Source of the DNA: Dichetophora obliterata
Lineage: Eukaryota; Arthropoda; Insecta; Diptera; Sciomyzidae
Reading direction: 5' to 3'
Length of the DNA stretch: 64,000 bases
NCBI GenBank assembly: GCA_963920525.1
Contig: OY986438.1
Coordinates: forward strand, 183,890,888-183,954,887
Part shown: positions 37,330 to 48,661 of the stretch, one piece after another
How positions within the stretch are numbered: position 1 is the first letter of the stretch
Layout of the letters: every line of letters begins with the position of its first letter
Translations under genes and position numbers: made by a program
Notes under the pieces: model-generated
Told to the model about the DNA's origin: nothing
The model's input: only the letters and a program-made list of their open reading frames with translations
Databases searched by the model: none

Positions 37330-37560
37330 TTAGTTAATAATAAGAGAGTAAGATAATAAAAAATAATAAAAATAAGATTAAAGCAAATAAAAAAAAAAGA
37401 TTAAAAAACAAAAGAAATGTATGATAATAGAAAATTAAAAAAAAGAAAACATAAAAAATAAAGTAAATAATAAAAAACAAAAAAAAAAATTAAAATATTT
37501 AAAAAAAAATAAAAAGGATATCTTTATAAAATAAATTATAATCCTTTATATAAATAAAGG
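37330..37560. repeat. A-rich low-complexity tract
   Basis: Near-pure A/T with AATAAAAAA words and occasional G. No structure beyond simple sequence. Confidence 0.8.
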
Positions 37561-38510
37561 ATACCTACACGCAGTTAAAGCTGGGTAAATCAGAATGTAC
37601 TCTGACTAGCGAAAACTGAAACATTTGGAATAACTTGATTCATTATTTTCACAGTGTACACATATAGTTTCGCTGTCGCGGATTCTGCCAGCACTCGAGT
37701 TATTGGTAATTCGTCATTGCATCCAGATGTAAACATTTTTGATGTTGCTTTTTATTGTTGTTGTTGTTGTTGTTTTTTGAATTCTTCAAATAATTTTCAT
37801 AAGCATCGCTGTATTACAGTGTCCACTCTCAAACTCTACTAGTAAAGGGTCCGCCAAATAACTTTTTTTTTTAAAATTCTATAAAAAAAACTACTGAATA
37901 TTTTCTCAAATTTCTTTTTTATTTGAAAGTACAATCCTTCCGGTTAATAATGGAAAATAATTTCATTCAAATGGCTGCCTCGGCTGGCCATGCAGTAGCC
38001 TACACGATCGGTCCAATTTTTAAGCACATTATCGATTGTGTGCAGCTGTATTTCAGCAATGGCTTCACAATTCGTCAATTGTCTCTGGCTTGTCGGCGTA
38101 ACACTTATCTTTGAGGGCACCCCACAAATAATAGTCCAACGGTGTCGAATCGCAGCTCCGAGGTGGCCAAACGACATCAGCTCTGCGGCTGATAATGCGA
38201 TCTGCAAAAACAGGGCGCAAGACATCGAGTGGAGCTTCGGCTGTGTGGCACGTAGCGCCGTCCTGTTGAAACCAAATGTTGCCAATATCCTCCTCTTCAA
38301 TTTTTGTGAACAAAAATTCGTTCAACATGGCCCGATAACGATCGCCATTGACAGTAAAGGCCACTCCTTGCTCATTTTCGAAGAAAAATGGCCCAATTAT
38401 GCCTCTGGACCAAAATCCGCACCAAACAGTGACTCGTTTTGGGTGCAGCGGCTTTTCAATGTATGCGTGCGGGTTTTCTGTGCCCCAAAAGCGACAATTT
38501 TGCTTGTTTA

Positions 38511-39825
38511 CGGGGTTGCCAATATTCGAAGCGCCCATTTTATTTTTAAATAAATCAAAGAAACCACAATTTTTTGTCTCTTCGTCATGAATATCATTTA
38601 ATTGGGTTCAAGTAGATTTGCTTACATTATTTCTTGAATATGATATCTCGTAAATGGTCGCCATTGGCCTCTACGACATATTGTGCCCGTTTTGCAGCAT
38701 TTTCCATGGTTTTCTTCAACATTTCGATGGGAATGGCGGTTATTTCTTGACGGATGTTGGTTTTCAGCTCTTCTAGGGTCTTTGGCTTGTTGACGTAAAC
38801 CTTTGATTTCAAATAACCCCACAAAAAGAAGTCTGGAGGCGTTAAATCTGGTGATCTTGGCGGCCAATCGAAATCACCATTTTTTGACATCAAACGGCCA
38901 GGGAACAATTGCTTCAAAAAATCGATTGTAGTGCGGCTTGTGTGTGGTGGCGCGCCGTCTTGTTGAAACCAGTAGTGCCTGATACGCTTTCGACGAACGA
39001 TTGGCATGAAAAAATTGTTTATCATATCGCGATAACGCTCCTGATTGACAGTAACTCTGTGGCCATTATCATCTTCGAAAAAGAACGGCCCAATGAGCAT
39101 TTTAGCACAAACGCCGCACCAAACAGTGACTTTTGCATCGTGAAGAGGTACCTCTTGAATCTCTTGTGGATTTTCAGTGGCATAAATACGGCAATTTTGT
39201 TTGTTTACCGTTCCGTTCAACTGAAAATGAGCTTCATCGCTCATGATAATTTTATGCCAAAATTGCTCGTCTTCTTCAGCCATTTCGATGACTCTTTGGG
39301 CCCATTCCAATCAACGTGGCTTATCGGTAGGCAACAATTTGTTTACCAATTGAATTTTGTACGGAAACAAATTCAAATCAACACGTAAAATGCGTTGTAA
39401 AGTGGATCGGGGAATGCCGAGCTGCTGAGAACGGCGATTTTGGGATGTTGTTGGTGACTGCTCAATACTGGCTCGTACGGCTGCAATATTCTCATCCGAT
39501 CACCTTGGTCGCTTTTTATTTGGCCTCTTTGGGTTACCAAGAGTATTACCAGTTGTAAATCTTTCATACAAACGATAAATTGTTTTCTTGGAAGGCGCAC
39601 TTTACACTTTATTTATTTTTTTCAAAGCACGTTGAGTTTTCACTATTGACTTGTTTTGTTGAATGTAAATTTCAACAATTTTAGAGCGTTCGCGTGGCGT
39701 GTACTGTTCCATTGTAAACATTTGCTTGGAATGACGCTTCAAACGCGGTATGTCATTAGTCGATTTGGCATCACTGCGGAAAGTTACAGTGTTGCCAGAT
39801 GGGCGCTTCGAATATTGGCAACCCT
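38511..39825 (-). mobile_element. inner DD41D mariner, complete length
   Basis: 1315 bp with inverted ends GGGTTGCCAATATTCGAAGC on both sides (the imperfect ends continue GCCCAT) and TA duplicated at 38509-38510 and 39826-39827. The target TA lies inside the outer transposase gene, in the Val-Tyr codon region. The termini differ from the outer element's, so these are two different DD41D families. Confidence 0.92.
38627..39712 (-). pseudogene. inner DD41D mariner transposase, three stops
   Basis: Starts MEQYTPRERSKIVEIYIQQ at 39712 and ends at 38627. It keeps one frame throughout but has in-frame stops TAA at 39602-39604, TGA at 39500-39502 and TGA at 39311-39313. Both TGAs fit C-to-T change of CGA arginine codons. 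Catalytic residues are present: MSDEAHFQLNG, FQQDGAPPHTS and LTPPDFFLWGYLKSKVY, with 41 residues between the second and third Asp. Length is about 361 codons, normal for the family. Confidence 0.92.
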
Positions 39826-40440
39826 TACATATCCGCCAAAATCAAAATGAGCTTCATCTGAAAAGATGATTTTTTTGGCAAAATCGGCATCTTCTGTAAG
39901 TCGATCGCAGGCCCACTTAGCGAAGCGAAAACGCATTGGATGGTCAGTTGGCTTCAACTCCTGAACCAATTGGACTTTGTATGGCGTCATACCAAGGTCT
40001 TTATGCAAAATTCGTCGCAATGATGTCTCCGAAATGTTCAATTGTTGAGAACGACGGTGAATTGATGTTGATGGCGCTTCACGCACACTTTCTGCCACAG
40101 CAGCAATATTCTCGGGTGTACGCACTGCTTTTGGCTTTTCACGCTTTGGTTTATCGATGAGGATGCCAGTCGCTTTTTTCACAAGATAACGAACATACGG
40201 AGCTGACGGTGCTTCTCTTCTTCCAATATCCGTACGCAATTTTCGCACACATTCTGCAACATTATCATGTTTTTCAAAGTAATGTCGCAATATTTCCCAG
40301 CGTTGTTCAAGCGTATACACAACGATATTCGTTCAGCGGAAGGATAAAACTAATTATCTGTCAAATCAGATATGAGCTAAGTGTTACCATTCACGAAATA
40401 AGCACTTGTTGAAAAAAACGTTAAATGGCGGACCCTTTTA

Positions 40441-40844
40441 TTAAATAAAAGAAATAAAAAAATTAGGTCAAAATTAAAAAAAAAATAATATGTTGCAAAT
40501 CTCTATTTTTTACAATAAACAAATAATATGATTAAGTGTTCGCAAACATCATTCGAAAGCTAACAAAAAAGCGCACATGTCTTCTTTGGGACAAATTTTT
40601 CTATCTTCATCAGTTATTGCAGTATAAGTGATTGAATAAAGGTCCTTTTTTTGGAAAACTCCTTGTTTTATATTCAAATAAAAAAATACATATCGAATAT
40701 TTTTGGCTAACGAACAATGATATAAATTTTTATGGAAAAAAATGTTAGTGGAAAATTTTGTATAGAATTCTCCCTCTTTCCTTTTAATTTAGTGAAATAT
40801 CGTTAACATATTCATTAAAAACTTGCGTTAAATAGAATACTTAC
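40441..40844. other. intron DNA, nothing recognised
   Basis: Last 400 bp of the 23.6-kb intron before the exon 8 donor. AT-rich. Confidence 0.5.
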
Positions 40845-40955
40845 TTTCTCAGTGTTGCTACAAAGCTGTAGATGTAAACTACGACAGCAGTTAAAAAATA
40901 TGCCAAAGGCAGCTTATAACCCAATGAACTGGCTCCAGATAAACTCGAATAATAG
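40845..40955 (-). CDS. Tmc: Tmc exon 8: second membrane segment
   Basis: Bounded by CACTTACAG|CTATT and CTGAGAAA|GTAAGT, length 111. It completes the Gly codon of exon 7 and reads YYSSLSGASSLGYKLPLAYF then LTAVVVYIYSFVATLR. The run YGYYS directly before a hydrophobic helix is standard for TM2 of TMC proteins. The final split codon AA is completed by exon 9, 23.6 kb away. Confidence 0.96.
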
Positions 40956-41029
40956 CTGTAAGTGAATTAAATTAAATGAGCATCAATAAAGAACAACCAT
41001 ATTAAAGTTTCAACTTATTGAGGACTCAC

Positions 41030-41160
41030 CCATAAAACATGGGAGAATACTTTAAATAACCTTCGAATTCCCAAATGGTAAAAAGATTTCCAGCCACTTT
41101 AAACTCATGATCCGTCATCTTTTTGCGTGGATCTGTTTCATCGTGCTTTGTGGCGAAATA
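41030..41160 (-). CDS. Tmc: Tmc exon 7: extracellular loop before TM2
   Basis: Bounded by AATTTTCAG|TATTTC and TTTTATGG|GTGAGT, length 131. It reads YFATKHDETDPRKKMTDHEF, KVAGNLFTIWEFEGYLKYSP and MFYG. The EGYLKYSPMFYG block is a strong family landmark. The intron to exon 8 is only 74 bp. Confidence 0.96.
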
Positions 41161-41300
41161 CTGAAAATTTAATAAATAAAAAACGAGTAAAAATGTGACG
41201 ACAAGCTGGCTGAAGTTACTGGAAAAGTTTTTACCAGGAACAAATCGTCAAACGATGCAGCTAGTAGCAACATGATTGCATGACTGCGTGGCTGACTTAC

Positions 41301-41489
41301 CTCGGGCCCGATTACAAAGGCCACCAGCGGTATGGCAATCATGATGTTCACCCACATCAACCAACGCAGGAAAGTGAAATACGATGCAACGCCGGAGCCA
41401 AAATGTGATTCGATTTCCTTGATGCGCAGCTCCCAAGGTATAAGTACAGTCAGGAAACTGGCGGTTTCACGTTTCCAATGCCGCCAGCG
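41301..41489 (-). CDS. Tmc: Tmc exon 6: first membrane segment
   Basis: Bounded by GAATACAG|CGCTGG and CCCGAG|GTAAGT, length 189, phase 0 at both ends. It reads RWRHWKRETASFLTVLIPWE, LRIKEIESHFGSGVASYF and TFLRWLMWVNIMIAIPLVAF VIGPE (last part split here for length). PWELRIKxIESHFGSGVASYF is the best conserved TMC sequence in this window. The upstream intron is 15.3 kb. Confidence 0.97.
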
Positions 41490-41839
41490 CTGTATTCGTG
41501 CAAGTGTAACGCAATGAATGTATGTGGGGATATATGTATAAAAATATATGAGTGAAAGCGCAAAAAAATATCAAAATTTAATGCTACTCGTATGAGTATG
41601 TAAAACAACAAAGGATTTCTGGCTGCATACTATTTTAGCATGAAATGAAAATGAATAGAAAGGAGGATATTTATGAAAATGACATTGATTTTGATACAAT
41701 TATTGGCGGTGTTATAAATAAAATTTAATTTTAATAAAGAATAAGATAACATCTATTTTAGTTATGTGTTGCTTAACATCTAAGAAGAAACTGTTTTTAA
41801 ATTGTAAAATTTTTTTTTTTCAGAAGAAGTATGGATTTT

Positions 41840-42060
41840 GGACAGTGTTATGAGTACTCAAAATTCTAAATCTGGAAAAATTTTACTTGTAAATATTTTA
41901 TTGACGCTCAAAATTATGATTACGGGAAAAGTGTCCTTTATGAATATTTTTTGAGTACTATAAAGTGCGCTCAAAATAATGAGTACGGAAAGAGTTTTAT
42001 TTATAAAGATTTCATGAGAGCTCGTTATTATGAGTCCGAAAGATATCTAGCTTGCACGCA
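41840..42060. repeat. ~70-bp repeats, GAGTACT/CTCAAAAT type
   Basis: Three diverged units with GCTCAAAATTATGA, TACGGGAAAAG and TTTATAAATATTTT words. A related cluster lies at 56320-56450. Confidence 0.5.
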
Positions 42061-42267
42061 AATATTATTATTAAAATAATTCGTGTGTAAATATTACTAA
42101 TAACTGCGTTCCTTCTACTAATTTTATTTGTAGTTTTCAGTCACTAATAGGATTCGTAGAATGGACGTAGTTAGACACAAATTACGAATACTGTATTCGT
42201 ATTCTTACAAAAACAAATGTATATTGTACATTTACGAATGAACCTAATACCTAATTACGAAGAAAAA

Positions 42268-42391
42268 AGTATAGCAGTGAGAGGACTGCCGACCGAAGCG
42301 AAAACCTATATATAAATATTAGTATTCCCTGGAAGACGTTTTCCTACCACGGACCGCCTTACTGCTATATAAGAATTTTCATGCTAATGGG
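42268..42391. mobile_element. ~125-bp TATAGCAGT MITE, copy 1
   Basis: Starts TATAGCAGTGAGAGGACTGC and has an inverted ACTGCTATATA at 42361-42371. Matches 47439-47565 closely, including the flank AAGAATTTTCATGCTAAT, so the repeated unit extends past the inner hairpin. Confidence 0.75.
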
Positions 42392-42399
42392 TTTCGGAC

Positions 42400-42490
42400 T
42401 ATCCTACATGTAGGATGGATTTGACACGTCGGACGGACATGTAGGATGTGCGAAAGCTCATACTGCAGCCCGTCCTACATGTAGAATGAA
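42400..42490. repeat. CCTACATGTAGGA palindrome cluster
   Basis: TCCTACATGTAGGAT, ACATGTAGGATG and GTCCTACATGTAGAATG occur in 85 bp, separated by GTCGGACGGAC. Confidence 0.6.
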
Positions 42491-42509
42491 AATAAAAAAG
42501 TTCTAAAAG

Positions 42510-43660
42510 TTCCGCTATGATCTTGTTCTTCTCTGTGCGTCCTTGTTTGTAGATTTCCTTGGTAATTGTTGTTGGCGCAGTTAGCTGGAAATTTTTTGTA
42601 GACGTTGTGAATTCTAATTGTGTAGCTACAGTCGGCATATAAAATTAGAACTATTTTTGTTAAGAGCTTACAGCAATTTATTAAATTTTTTATATATTAC
42701 TGCAACTATTTTTTTTTAAGCAAAAGTATTACCATATCAAAAATACATATAATTTAAGTAATTTATAAATTATTTCATTATTGAATTAATATAAAAAATT
42801 AAAGCTTTTTTATATCTATTTATATCATTACACTTACACAATATACATGTTCACCATATCTATATTGCATTGTGTATTAAAAATAGAATATTCTAAAATT
42901 AAGAAATATCTATAGCATATAAATTATACATAATTCATATAAGAAATTGATGTCAAACCGTTTAAAAAATAGAATGCTTAGGATAAGCAAACTTCAGTTA
43001 TCCAATTACTACTACTAATATTAAAAAAATGAGCAGGTTTATTACGTAATTGTTATTATATAAATATACATAAATACTCTTTAAATTTCCTCAATGAGCT
43101 AAATTGTTCATATATATTGAATATATATTTCCAATACGGTAACACTTTTACTAAAAATAAATAGTTTTACCAATATTATATATACTCTTTAATTCATATG
43201 TATAAACTGTTTTCTAAAATAGTTAGATGTTATATGCTGACTATAGCTACAAATAAACATCTACAAAAAATTAAAGCTTACTGTACAACAATAACTACCA
43301 AGCAAGTCTACAACAAGAAATCAGCGTTGCGCAGCGTTAGAGGGGATGAACCAAATTGGCGGCGAAAATATACAGCACTTTGCCTGCTATATTTTCTATT
43401 TGCCTGCTCTTATCTAAAATAAATCAGTTGTCATATGCCGACTGCAGCTACAAAAAAAGTCTAAAAAAAAGCCCAGCTAACTGTACAACAACAATTACAT
43501 TTCCAATCCACATCAACAACGCAGTGAGAATGGAAAGGTTCACAGCGGTTGCGCAAAGTTAGAGGGGATGAACGAATCGGTGTCAGAAAATAAACCGCAT
43601 TTTACTTTCTATGTACTATGCTTTTTGTTTGCCTGGTAGCAAAATATCAAGTGATGGAAT
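42510..43660. repeat. GGATGAACCGAATTGGCGGC family, foldback arrangement
   Basis: A left arm at 42510-42645 is the near-complement of sequence at about 43410-43510 (shared GCCGACTGCAGCTACA and CAGCTAACTG). The body word GTTAGAGGGGATGAACCAAA followed by AAATACACAGCACTTTGC-like sequence occurs at 43335-43425 and 43556-43640. Further copies lie at 47880-47945 (inverted) and 49060-49145. Confidence 0.6.
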
Positions 43661-43670
43661 GGCAAAATTA

Positions 43671-43859
43671 GACAAGGTAGTAATAGGGCGGAGAGCCGGT
43701 GACCGAAACTGTCAAAACTAAGTTGACATTTCACACAAAATCTGCAGCCAATGAGAATGCAATATGAAAGCAAAAATTGGCCAAAATACCAAAATGGCTG
43801 AGTTTGACAGTTATGGTCACTAAGAAAGCGAACACATTCAGCCCCAACACTACCTCATC
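43671..43859. mobile_element. 189-bp MITE, twin copy A
   Basis: TA flanks at 43669-43670 and 43860-43861, inverted ends GACAAGGTAGTAATAGGGC/GCCCCAACACTACCTCATC. Same length as its partner at 48662-48850 and about 88-90% identical by eye. A TA target fits Tc1/mariner. Confidence 0.82.
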
Positions 43860-43884
43860 TAGTTGTACTATGAGTGGTGGCATC

Positions 43885-44240
43885 AAAAAAGACTTCACGG
43901 CCAGTCAAACAAAAACCAAATATCAAAAATTTTAAATTAATTTTATTTTAACCTAAAGCATCTCTACATGTACATTGAAAAACAGTATCATTCAAAGTTT
44001 CGCAGCGGAGTAAAGGGAGGGAAAAAAACGATGCGTCAGCAGAGGAACTTATTGATGGTTGCTTGCTACATTTGCTAAGTGCCTTGTAGTCAAGATCCAA
44101 GAGCGTCATTTAAAAAACTACTCGCTGTCTGTATTGATGAAGAGAGTTACTCGCAAAATGACGATGACGATAACGCAAACCAAAGATTTACCCTCACCAA
44201 AATCGTTCAACGCGCCTAAAGAAGTTTTCACTTCAAAAAA
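43885..44240. repeat. dispersed repeat GACTTCACGGCCAGTCAAAC, copy 1
   Basis: Matches 49165-49285 plus 49615-49840. It ends with a ~110-bp segment (CTGTCTGTATTGATGA ... GCGCCTAAAGAAGTTTTCAC) that also occurs at 46116-46223. It contains a short open frame, but the frame is not conserved between copies. Confidence 0.7.
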
Positions 44241-44832
44241 ATAACGAAAGTGCTTGAGTTTGTGTGTGTGTGGGCCAACGATCTCCCGGTGCATCACCAA
44301 GTGCAGCAAAGTTAAATTGGCTTTCTTTGCTGGTGAACGTCCAAGTACCACCACCAGCAGCACAAGCACGTGCAGTGCAAAATTTGTAGCTAGCTAATAT
44401 CCTCCAAGTGCCATGAGCAACAGCACAAGCAAGTGCAGTGCAACTTTCTTGATAGCCAACATGTGCCAACAAGTGCCACCAGCAACAGCACAAGCAAATG
44501 AAGCGTAAATTCTCCGCTTTCAATTTATTCAATGCACGCCGGAGTGTAATGGCAGAAATTTGCCTCTGCGCTTGAGACATGCTGAAATGGTGCTTCAGAA
44601 ATATTGGAGAGTTGACCAGTCAATTGAATTGTGCTGCACTTGCTGGTGCTGCTAGTGATGGCACTTGGAGGATGTTGGCTAGCAACAAATTTTGCACTGC
44701 ACTTGGTGGTGGTGGCACTTGGAGGACGTTCGCCAGCACAGAAAGCCAATTTAACTTTGCTGCACTTGCTGATGCACCGGGAGATCGTTGGCCCACACAC
44801 ACGCACATACAAACTCAGGCACTTTCGTTATT
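44240..44832. mobile_element. ~590-bp foldback with GTGCAGCAAAGTT subrepeats
   Basis: Inverted ends AATAACGAAAGTGCTTGAGT/ACTCAGGCACTTTCGTTATT. The arms (44247-44500 and 44620-44825) hold three ~65-bp subrepeats each, built on CAAGTGCAGTGCAA and CTCCAAGTGCCA. Alanine- and serine-rich frames on both strands are by-products of this repeat. Confidence 0.78.
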
Positions 44833-45137
44833 TTTTTATTATTTTGTTATTTTTTTAAGTTTTTCAAATTTACAATATTACAAGTTTACGAAATAAGTTT
44901 CAAGTACAAGCAGTCGAAAGAAATATGTCGCAAAGTGAATAAAATGCAAATTAAATAAAATATTTGCGCTAAGACACGATCGAAATGTGTAACGTCAAAA
45001 TTTGCAATTGTCAAAATTTCATCGTCCATTTGACACAGCAAAAAAGACAAATTTATTTTAACACACACAAATTTTATTCAACCTGATATTTTCTATTCTA
45101 CCACGACTGAAAAGTTTCCTTTTGACACTTACCCTTA

Positions 45138-45535
45138 ACACGGAGGTTACACGAGACAGTACTGTTAAGACAGTCACAACACATTTACAAATTTTTACCC
45201 ACACACGCTAACTTTTGCTACTGTCTGCTCTACTGTCTTAAGTTTTTTGTAGACAGTTGGCGGGACAGTAGCTAGGAAAGTAGAATGATATTTAGCATAT
45301 CAAGTGACAAAATACGTGAAAATTTAATAGAATTAAAGGAAAATTTGCAATACTTTGGCGTACTCGTAGTTTTAACAAAAATTTTCTTCATAAAATAGAA
45401 TTTTTTTACTATTTTGTCTACTGTCTTGCCAACTGTCTTACCAACTGTCTGTACCCTTTTTCACAGACACAAAGTTTGACAATTAAAACGTATTTTTCAC
45501 TGTCTTAACAGTACTGTCTCGTGTAACCCCCGTGT
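45138..45535. mobile_element. 398-bp ACTGTCT-motif MITE
   Basis: TA at 45136-45137 and 45536-45537. Inverted ends ACACGGAGGTTACACGAGAC then AGTACTGTTAAGACAGT, about 37 bp with one mismatch. The interior carries many CTGTCT/AGACAG words. No coding sequence. Confidence 0.82.
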
Positions 45536-46115
45536 TATGAAAAAATTTATTAACAAAACAATGATAGTTGGCAACTCTAAAAATAAAATGCCGCAGTGGT
45601 GAAAATAAAAAGCCACTTACAAATACAACATGTGTGAAAATGGTCAAACTTTGTTTGATTATATATAATAAAATAAGAGCATGCATGTAATTATTTGAAT
45701 GTTCAACATATTCCTTTATCACAACTTAAAGATTAAAATGCTAAAACACTCAATCCATACATTATTTTTCTTGCAAACGAAGTTCCAGCAGAAAAAGAAG
45801 ATCGCTCCATTTTTAAATCTCACCATGCATAGCAGCTGTTTAAGTAAAAGCAAATTTTTTCAAAAATGTTGACAAATACTACAACTGAAGAAATTGTATA
45901 TATATATATATAAATATAAACCGAATTAATAATAAGTTTTGGTTGCAAACATCTTATTGCAACCTAACTTAAGTATTTATATACTAACAAACAGATTATA
46001 TGCATTAATTTCAGGAGTTGCCAAGTGATTTCTTTGTTAGCTTGCGGCCGATTAAGAACAAGAGACGATAATTGTTGATATTTTTATGCACAAATACATG
46101 CAAACATTTTTGATG

Positions 46116-46223
46116 TCTGTATTGATGACAAAGTTCCTCGGAAAAATACGATGACGGAAACCAAAGATTTACCCTCTACCAAAATCGTTCAACGCGCCTA
46201 AAGAAGTTTTCACTTCAAAAAAC
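46116..46223. repeat. ~110-bp repeat TGTCTGTATTGATGA, copy 2
   Basis: Same segment as 44127-44240 and 49731-49838, ending GAAGTTTTCACTTCAAAAAA. Confidence 0.75.
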
Positions 46224-46227
46224 ATTC

Positions 46228-46310
46228 TGTCTGAGCTAGGGTTTGAACTCCGGTTGTTTAGTTTTCGTCCACGTACACTTCCAGTAGGCTAAGGCCACCT
46301 TGCAAGCATA
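46228..46310 (-). repeat. tRNA-derived SINE head
   Basis: On the minus strand an A box TAGCCTACTGG is followed about 45 bp later by a B box GAGTTCAAACCC. No acceptor stem or anticodon loop closes, so it is a SINE and not a tRNA gene. It abuts the 110-bp repeat. Confidence 0.65.
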
Positions 46311-46559
46311 CATTGCCTTATATTCGGTACTTGTTCGACAAATCAGGATGAGCTTTCGTTTGTAAATTTTTTTAACAAAACTAATACTTCGTACATTCTA
46401 CGAATAATGCGTTCTTATGACTGACTGTACGTCAACTTACCAATGAATTTTTTTCTACTAATATTAATTTTAATTCGTAAATAGTACGAATGTAGTAGAA
46501 GAAATTACGAAGTTATTCATACAAGAAATTGACTTATATTATTTTTTATATGTACATAA

Positions 46560-47400
46560 CATAGTGTTGTCATTCCCGGTTTCGGGTTATTTGAAAAACT
46601 GGATTTTTATTGATGTTTCGGTTTTTTCGGTTTTTTTCTTAATTAATAACTGCGGATTATTCAAAAACCCGGATTTTTCTGGTCGGGTTATTCTACAAAT
46701 TAAAATTTAATATAAAAGAATACATAAAATTTGTAAAATTTTTAAATTTTTGCTGTTAATTTAGCGTATAAAAATTTTTATAAAATAAGTTATTATTTAA
46801 GGGAAAATCTTTGTGGTGGATGAGTTAATCGAATTTTTTAAAGAAGTAAAACCAAACAATTGTCGTTATTTTATCATTGACGGTGAATGGACGGACTTGC
46901 CAATAAAAAAAAAAAGAGAATGTAAGCATATAAACAGTTAATAGAAAAACTAAAAATGTGTTAACTTTTTTCATATTTATGAATTTAATATTAATACTAT
47001 TATTTTTGTCTTAAGGAATGTTTTAGACAAAAGCAATTGAAATTAAGTCATATTTTAGAAGATGTTTTCTAAAAATGTATATTATATAGACAAAAAATTT
47101 CATTTGCATGTTATTTTTGCATCATCAGTTTAAATAAAAAATATTTTTTTTAACATATAGTTTTTATATATAAAAATGGCGCTGCAGTTGGTGTGCTTAA
47201 AAAAAGGTAAAATTCGGGCCACATGGAATCGTCCCAGATCGTCTGAAAAAAATGCATTCGAAAGTAGATCCTCGAATATACATCATTTACCAAAATGGAA
47301 TGGAAATATGGAAAATTAAATATATATGAAGCGTGAAAGAGAAAATAAAAAATTACGTTATTTTTGACCAAACTAGACACATTTTCCAAAAACGCAAATT
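46560..47400. other. no gene recognised; CGGGTTATT words at left
   Basis: 46570-46700 holds CCGGTTTCGGGTTATTTG and inverted GTCGGGTTATTC-type words, perhaps the edge of another MITE. A short frame near 46815-46900 (VDELIEFFKEVKPNNCRYF) could be transposase debris, but I cannot assign it. Confidence 0.35.
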
Positions 47401-47438
47401 TTGTAGAACTACATTATAAAAAACTAAACAAAAACAAA

Positions 47439-47565
47439 AAGTATAGCAGTGAGTGAACTGCCGACCGAAGCGAAAACATATATGTAAAATATTAGTATTC
47501 CCTGGAAGACTTTGTCCTGCCAAGGACAGCCTTACTGCTATATAAGAATTTTCATGCTAATCGGA
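47439..47565. mobile_element. ~125-bp TATAGCAGT MITE, copy 2
   Basis: Partner of 42268-42391. Starts TATAGCAGTGAGTGAACTGC and has an inverted TACTGCTATATA. Confidence 0.75.
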
Positions 47566-47879
47566 AAAGAATTTTATATTTTCACCCCCTCAACCTTTGA
47601 TTATTTCTTTCAAATTATTTTTTATTCAGATAGCATATTTATTTTATAATTACACCAAACTATATTATTACATTTGAATTGATTATTGTTGATATAAAAA
47701 TAAAATGCAGGGAGCACTATTGAATGAAAAATAATCCTCAAAAAGGATATTTAATTTTTTCTTTCAATGTATATGTAGACCTGTAGCTAAAATAAAATAA
47801 ATTTACTTTTTTTATACATGATATTTTGTTTGATGGGTCTTGAAGTCTCTTTTAATGGCAGCATTTGAGATTTTGCTAC

Positions 47880-47950
47880 AAGGAAAACAGAAAACATAGC
47901 AAGCAAAGTGCAGTTTATTTTCTGCCCCCGATTCGGTTCATCCGTACATC
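47880..47950. repeat. inverted copy of the GATGAACCGAATTGGCGG family
   Basis: AGCAAGCAAAGTGCAGTTTA then TTTTCTGCCCCCGATTCGG is the complement of the 49080-49130 copy. Confidence 0.65.
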
Positions 47951-48661
47951 CGGTTCATCATTAATGCATATTATTTTCATCTTTTATCATTTCATTATAT
48001 TTTAAATTATAATGTTTTTTAATATAAAAACAAAGTAAAACATAAACGAAAATATAAATTAAACTTATTGAAATAATTAATATACACTTAAAATACGTAT
48101 ACATAATCATATAGATAAAATTTGTATTTACATACATTTCATTGAATTTCATTTACATTATTTTCACTGTTTGCGTCATTAATCATTGCATTATATTTTT
48201 AAAAAACTAAAAAAGAAACAAAAAATTATGGACGATGCAGTCCCACTCATGATAAAACTTGATAACTACTTATTTTCTCATGAGCTGCAATTTCAAACAA
48301 AAGAAAACAATATAAAGTGCAACAATCAGCTAAGTCAATTGTTGGCAACTGTTTTTTTTTTAAATTTGAGTGAGAAACCTTTGCAATTAAATGATCAATT
48401 CACAGCAGGTCACTCCTCTGAATGCGGCCAATGTGTGTGACACACGTTCTTTATTTTGTTTTCTTTTGCTTGACATTCGATGGTCGAAACACGAAATGTC
48501 ACTCCTACCTATTACTTATTATACCATGGTCCCAGTCAAAGAATATGCTGGCGACATTTATAAAACAACAAATGTTTTTATGTTGGTCATGAAACTCAAA
48601 TACCCGCTCTTGAATATTGGCTACCAGGCGCTCAGCAAATGCAGCAAGCATGGCAAAATTA

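Larger units (their letters stand above)
37944..40320 (-). pseudogene. DD41D mariner transposase, split by insertion
   Basis: N-terminal part (39828-40320) starts MYTLEQRWEILRHYFEKHDN. It has a helix-turn-helix region and the first catalytic Asp in FSDEAHFDFGG. C-terminal part (37944-38508) resumes at NKQNCRFWGTENP and carries WFQQDGATCHTAE and DSTPLDYYLWG. Exactly 41 residues separate the second and third Asp, which defines the DD41D (rosa) group. Besides the insertion there is one frameshift near 38065, in the DEL-to-NCEAIAE region. The remaining frame is open, so this copy was broken relatively recently. Confidence 0.88.
37845..40438 (-). mobile_element. outer DD41D mariner, interrupted
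   Basis: Inverted ends AAGGGTCCGCCAAATAAC on the left and the near-complement ending GGCGGACCCTTTT on the right, each next to a TA (37843-37844 and 40439-40440). It carries the split transposase described separately and is broken by a complete second mariner at 38511-39825. Without the insertion it would be about 1.28 kb, the normal size of a mariner. Confidence 0.88.
42060..46545. repeat. composite: TACGAA-motif arms enclosing nested elements
   Basis: The left margin (42060-42265) and right margin (46370-46545) are both rich in TTCGTA/TACGAA words. They look like inverted arms (CTTCTACTAATTTTATTTGT against the complement of the right margin). Between them lie the MITEs and foldbacks listed separately. 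Boundaries are approximate. Confidence 0.45.

Noticed and set aside
44233..44896. Ala/Ser-rich frames on both strands
   Set aside because: Produced by the 65-bp subrepeats of a foldback element. Mirrored in both arms and not conserved.
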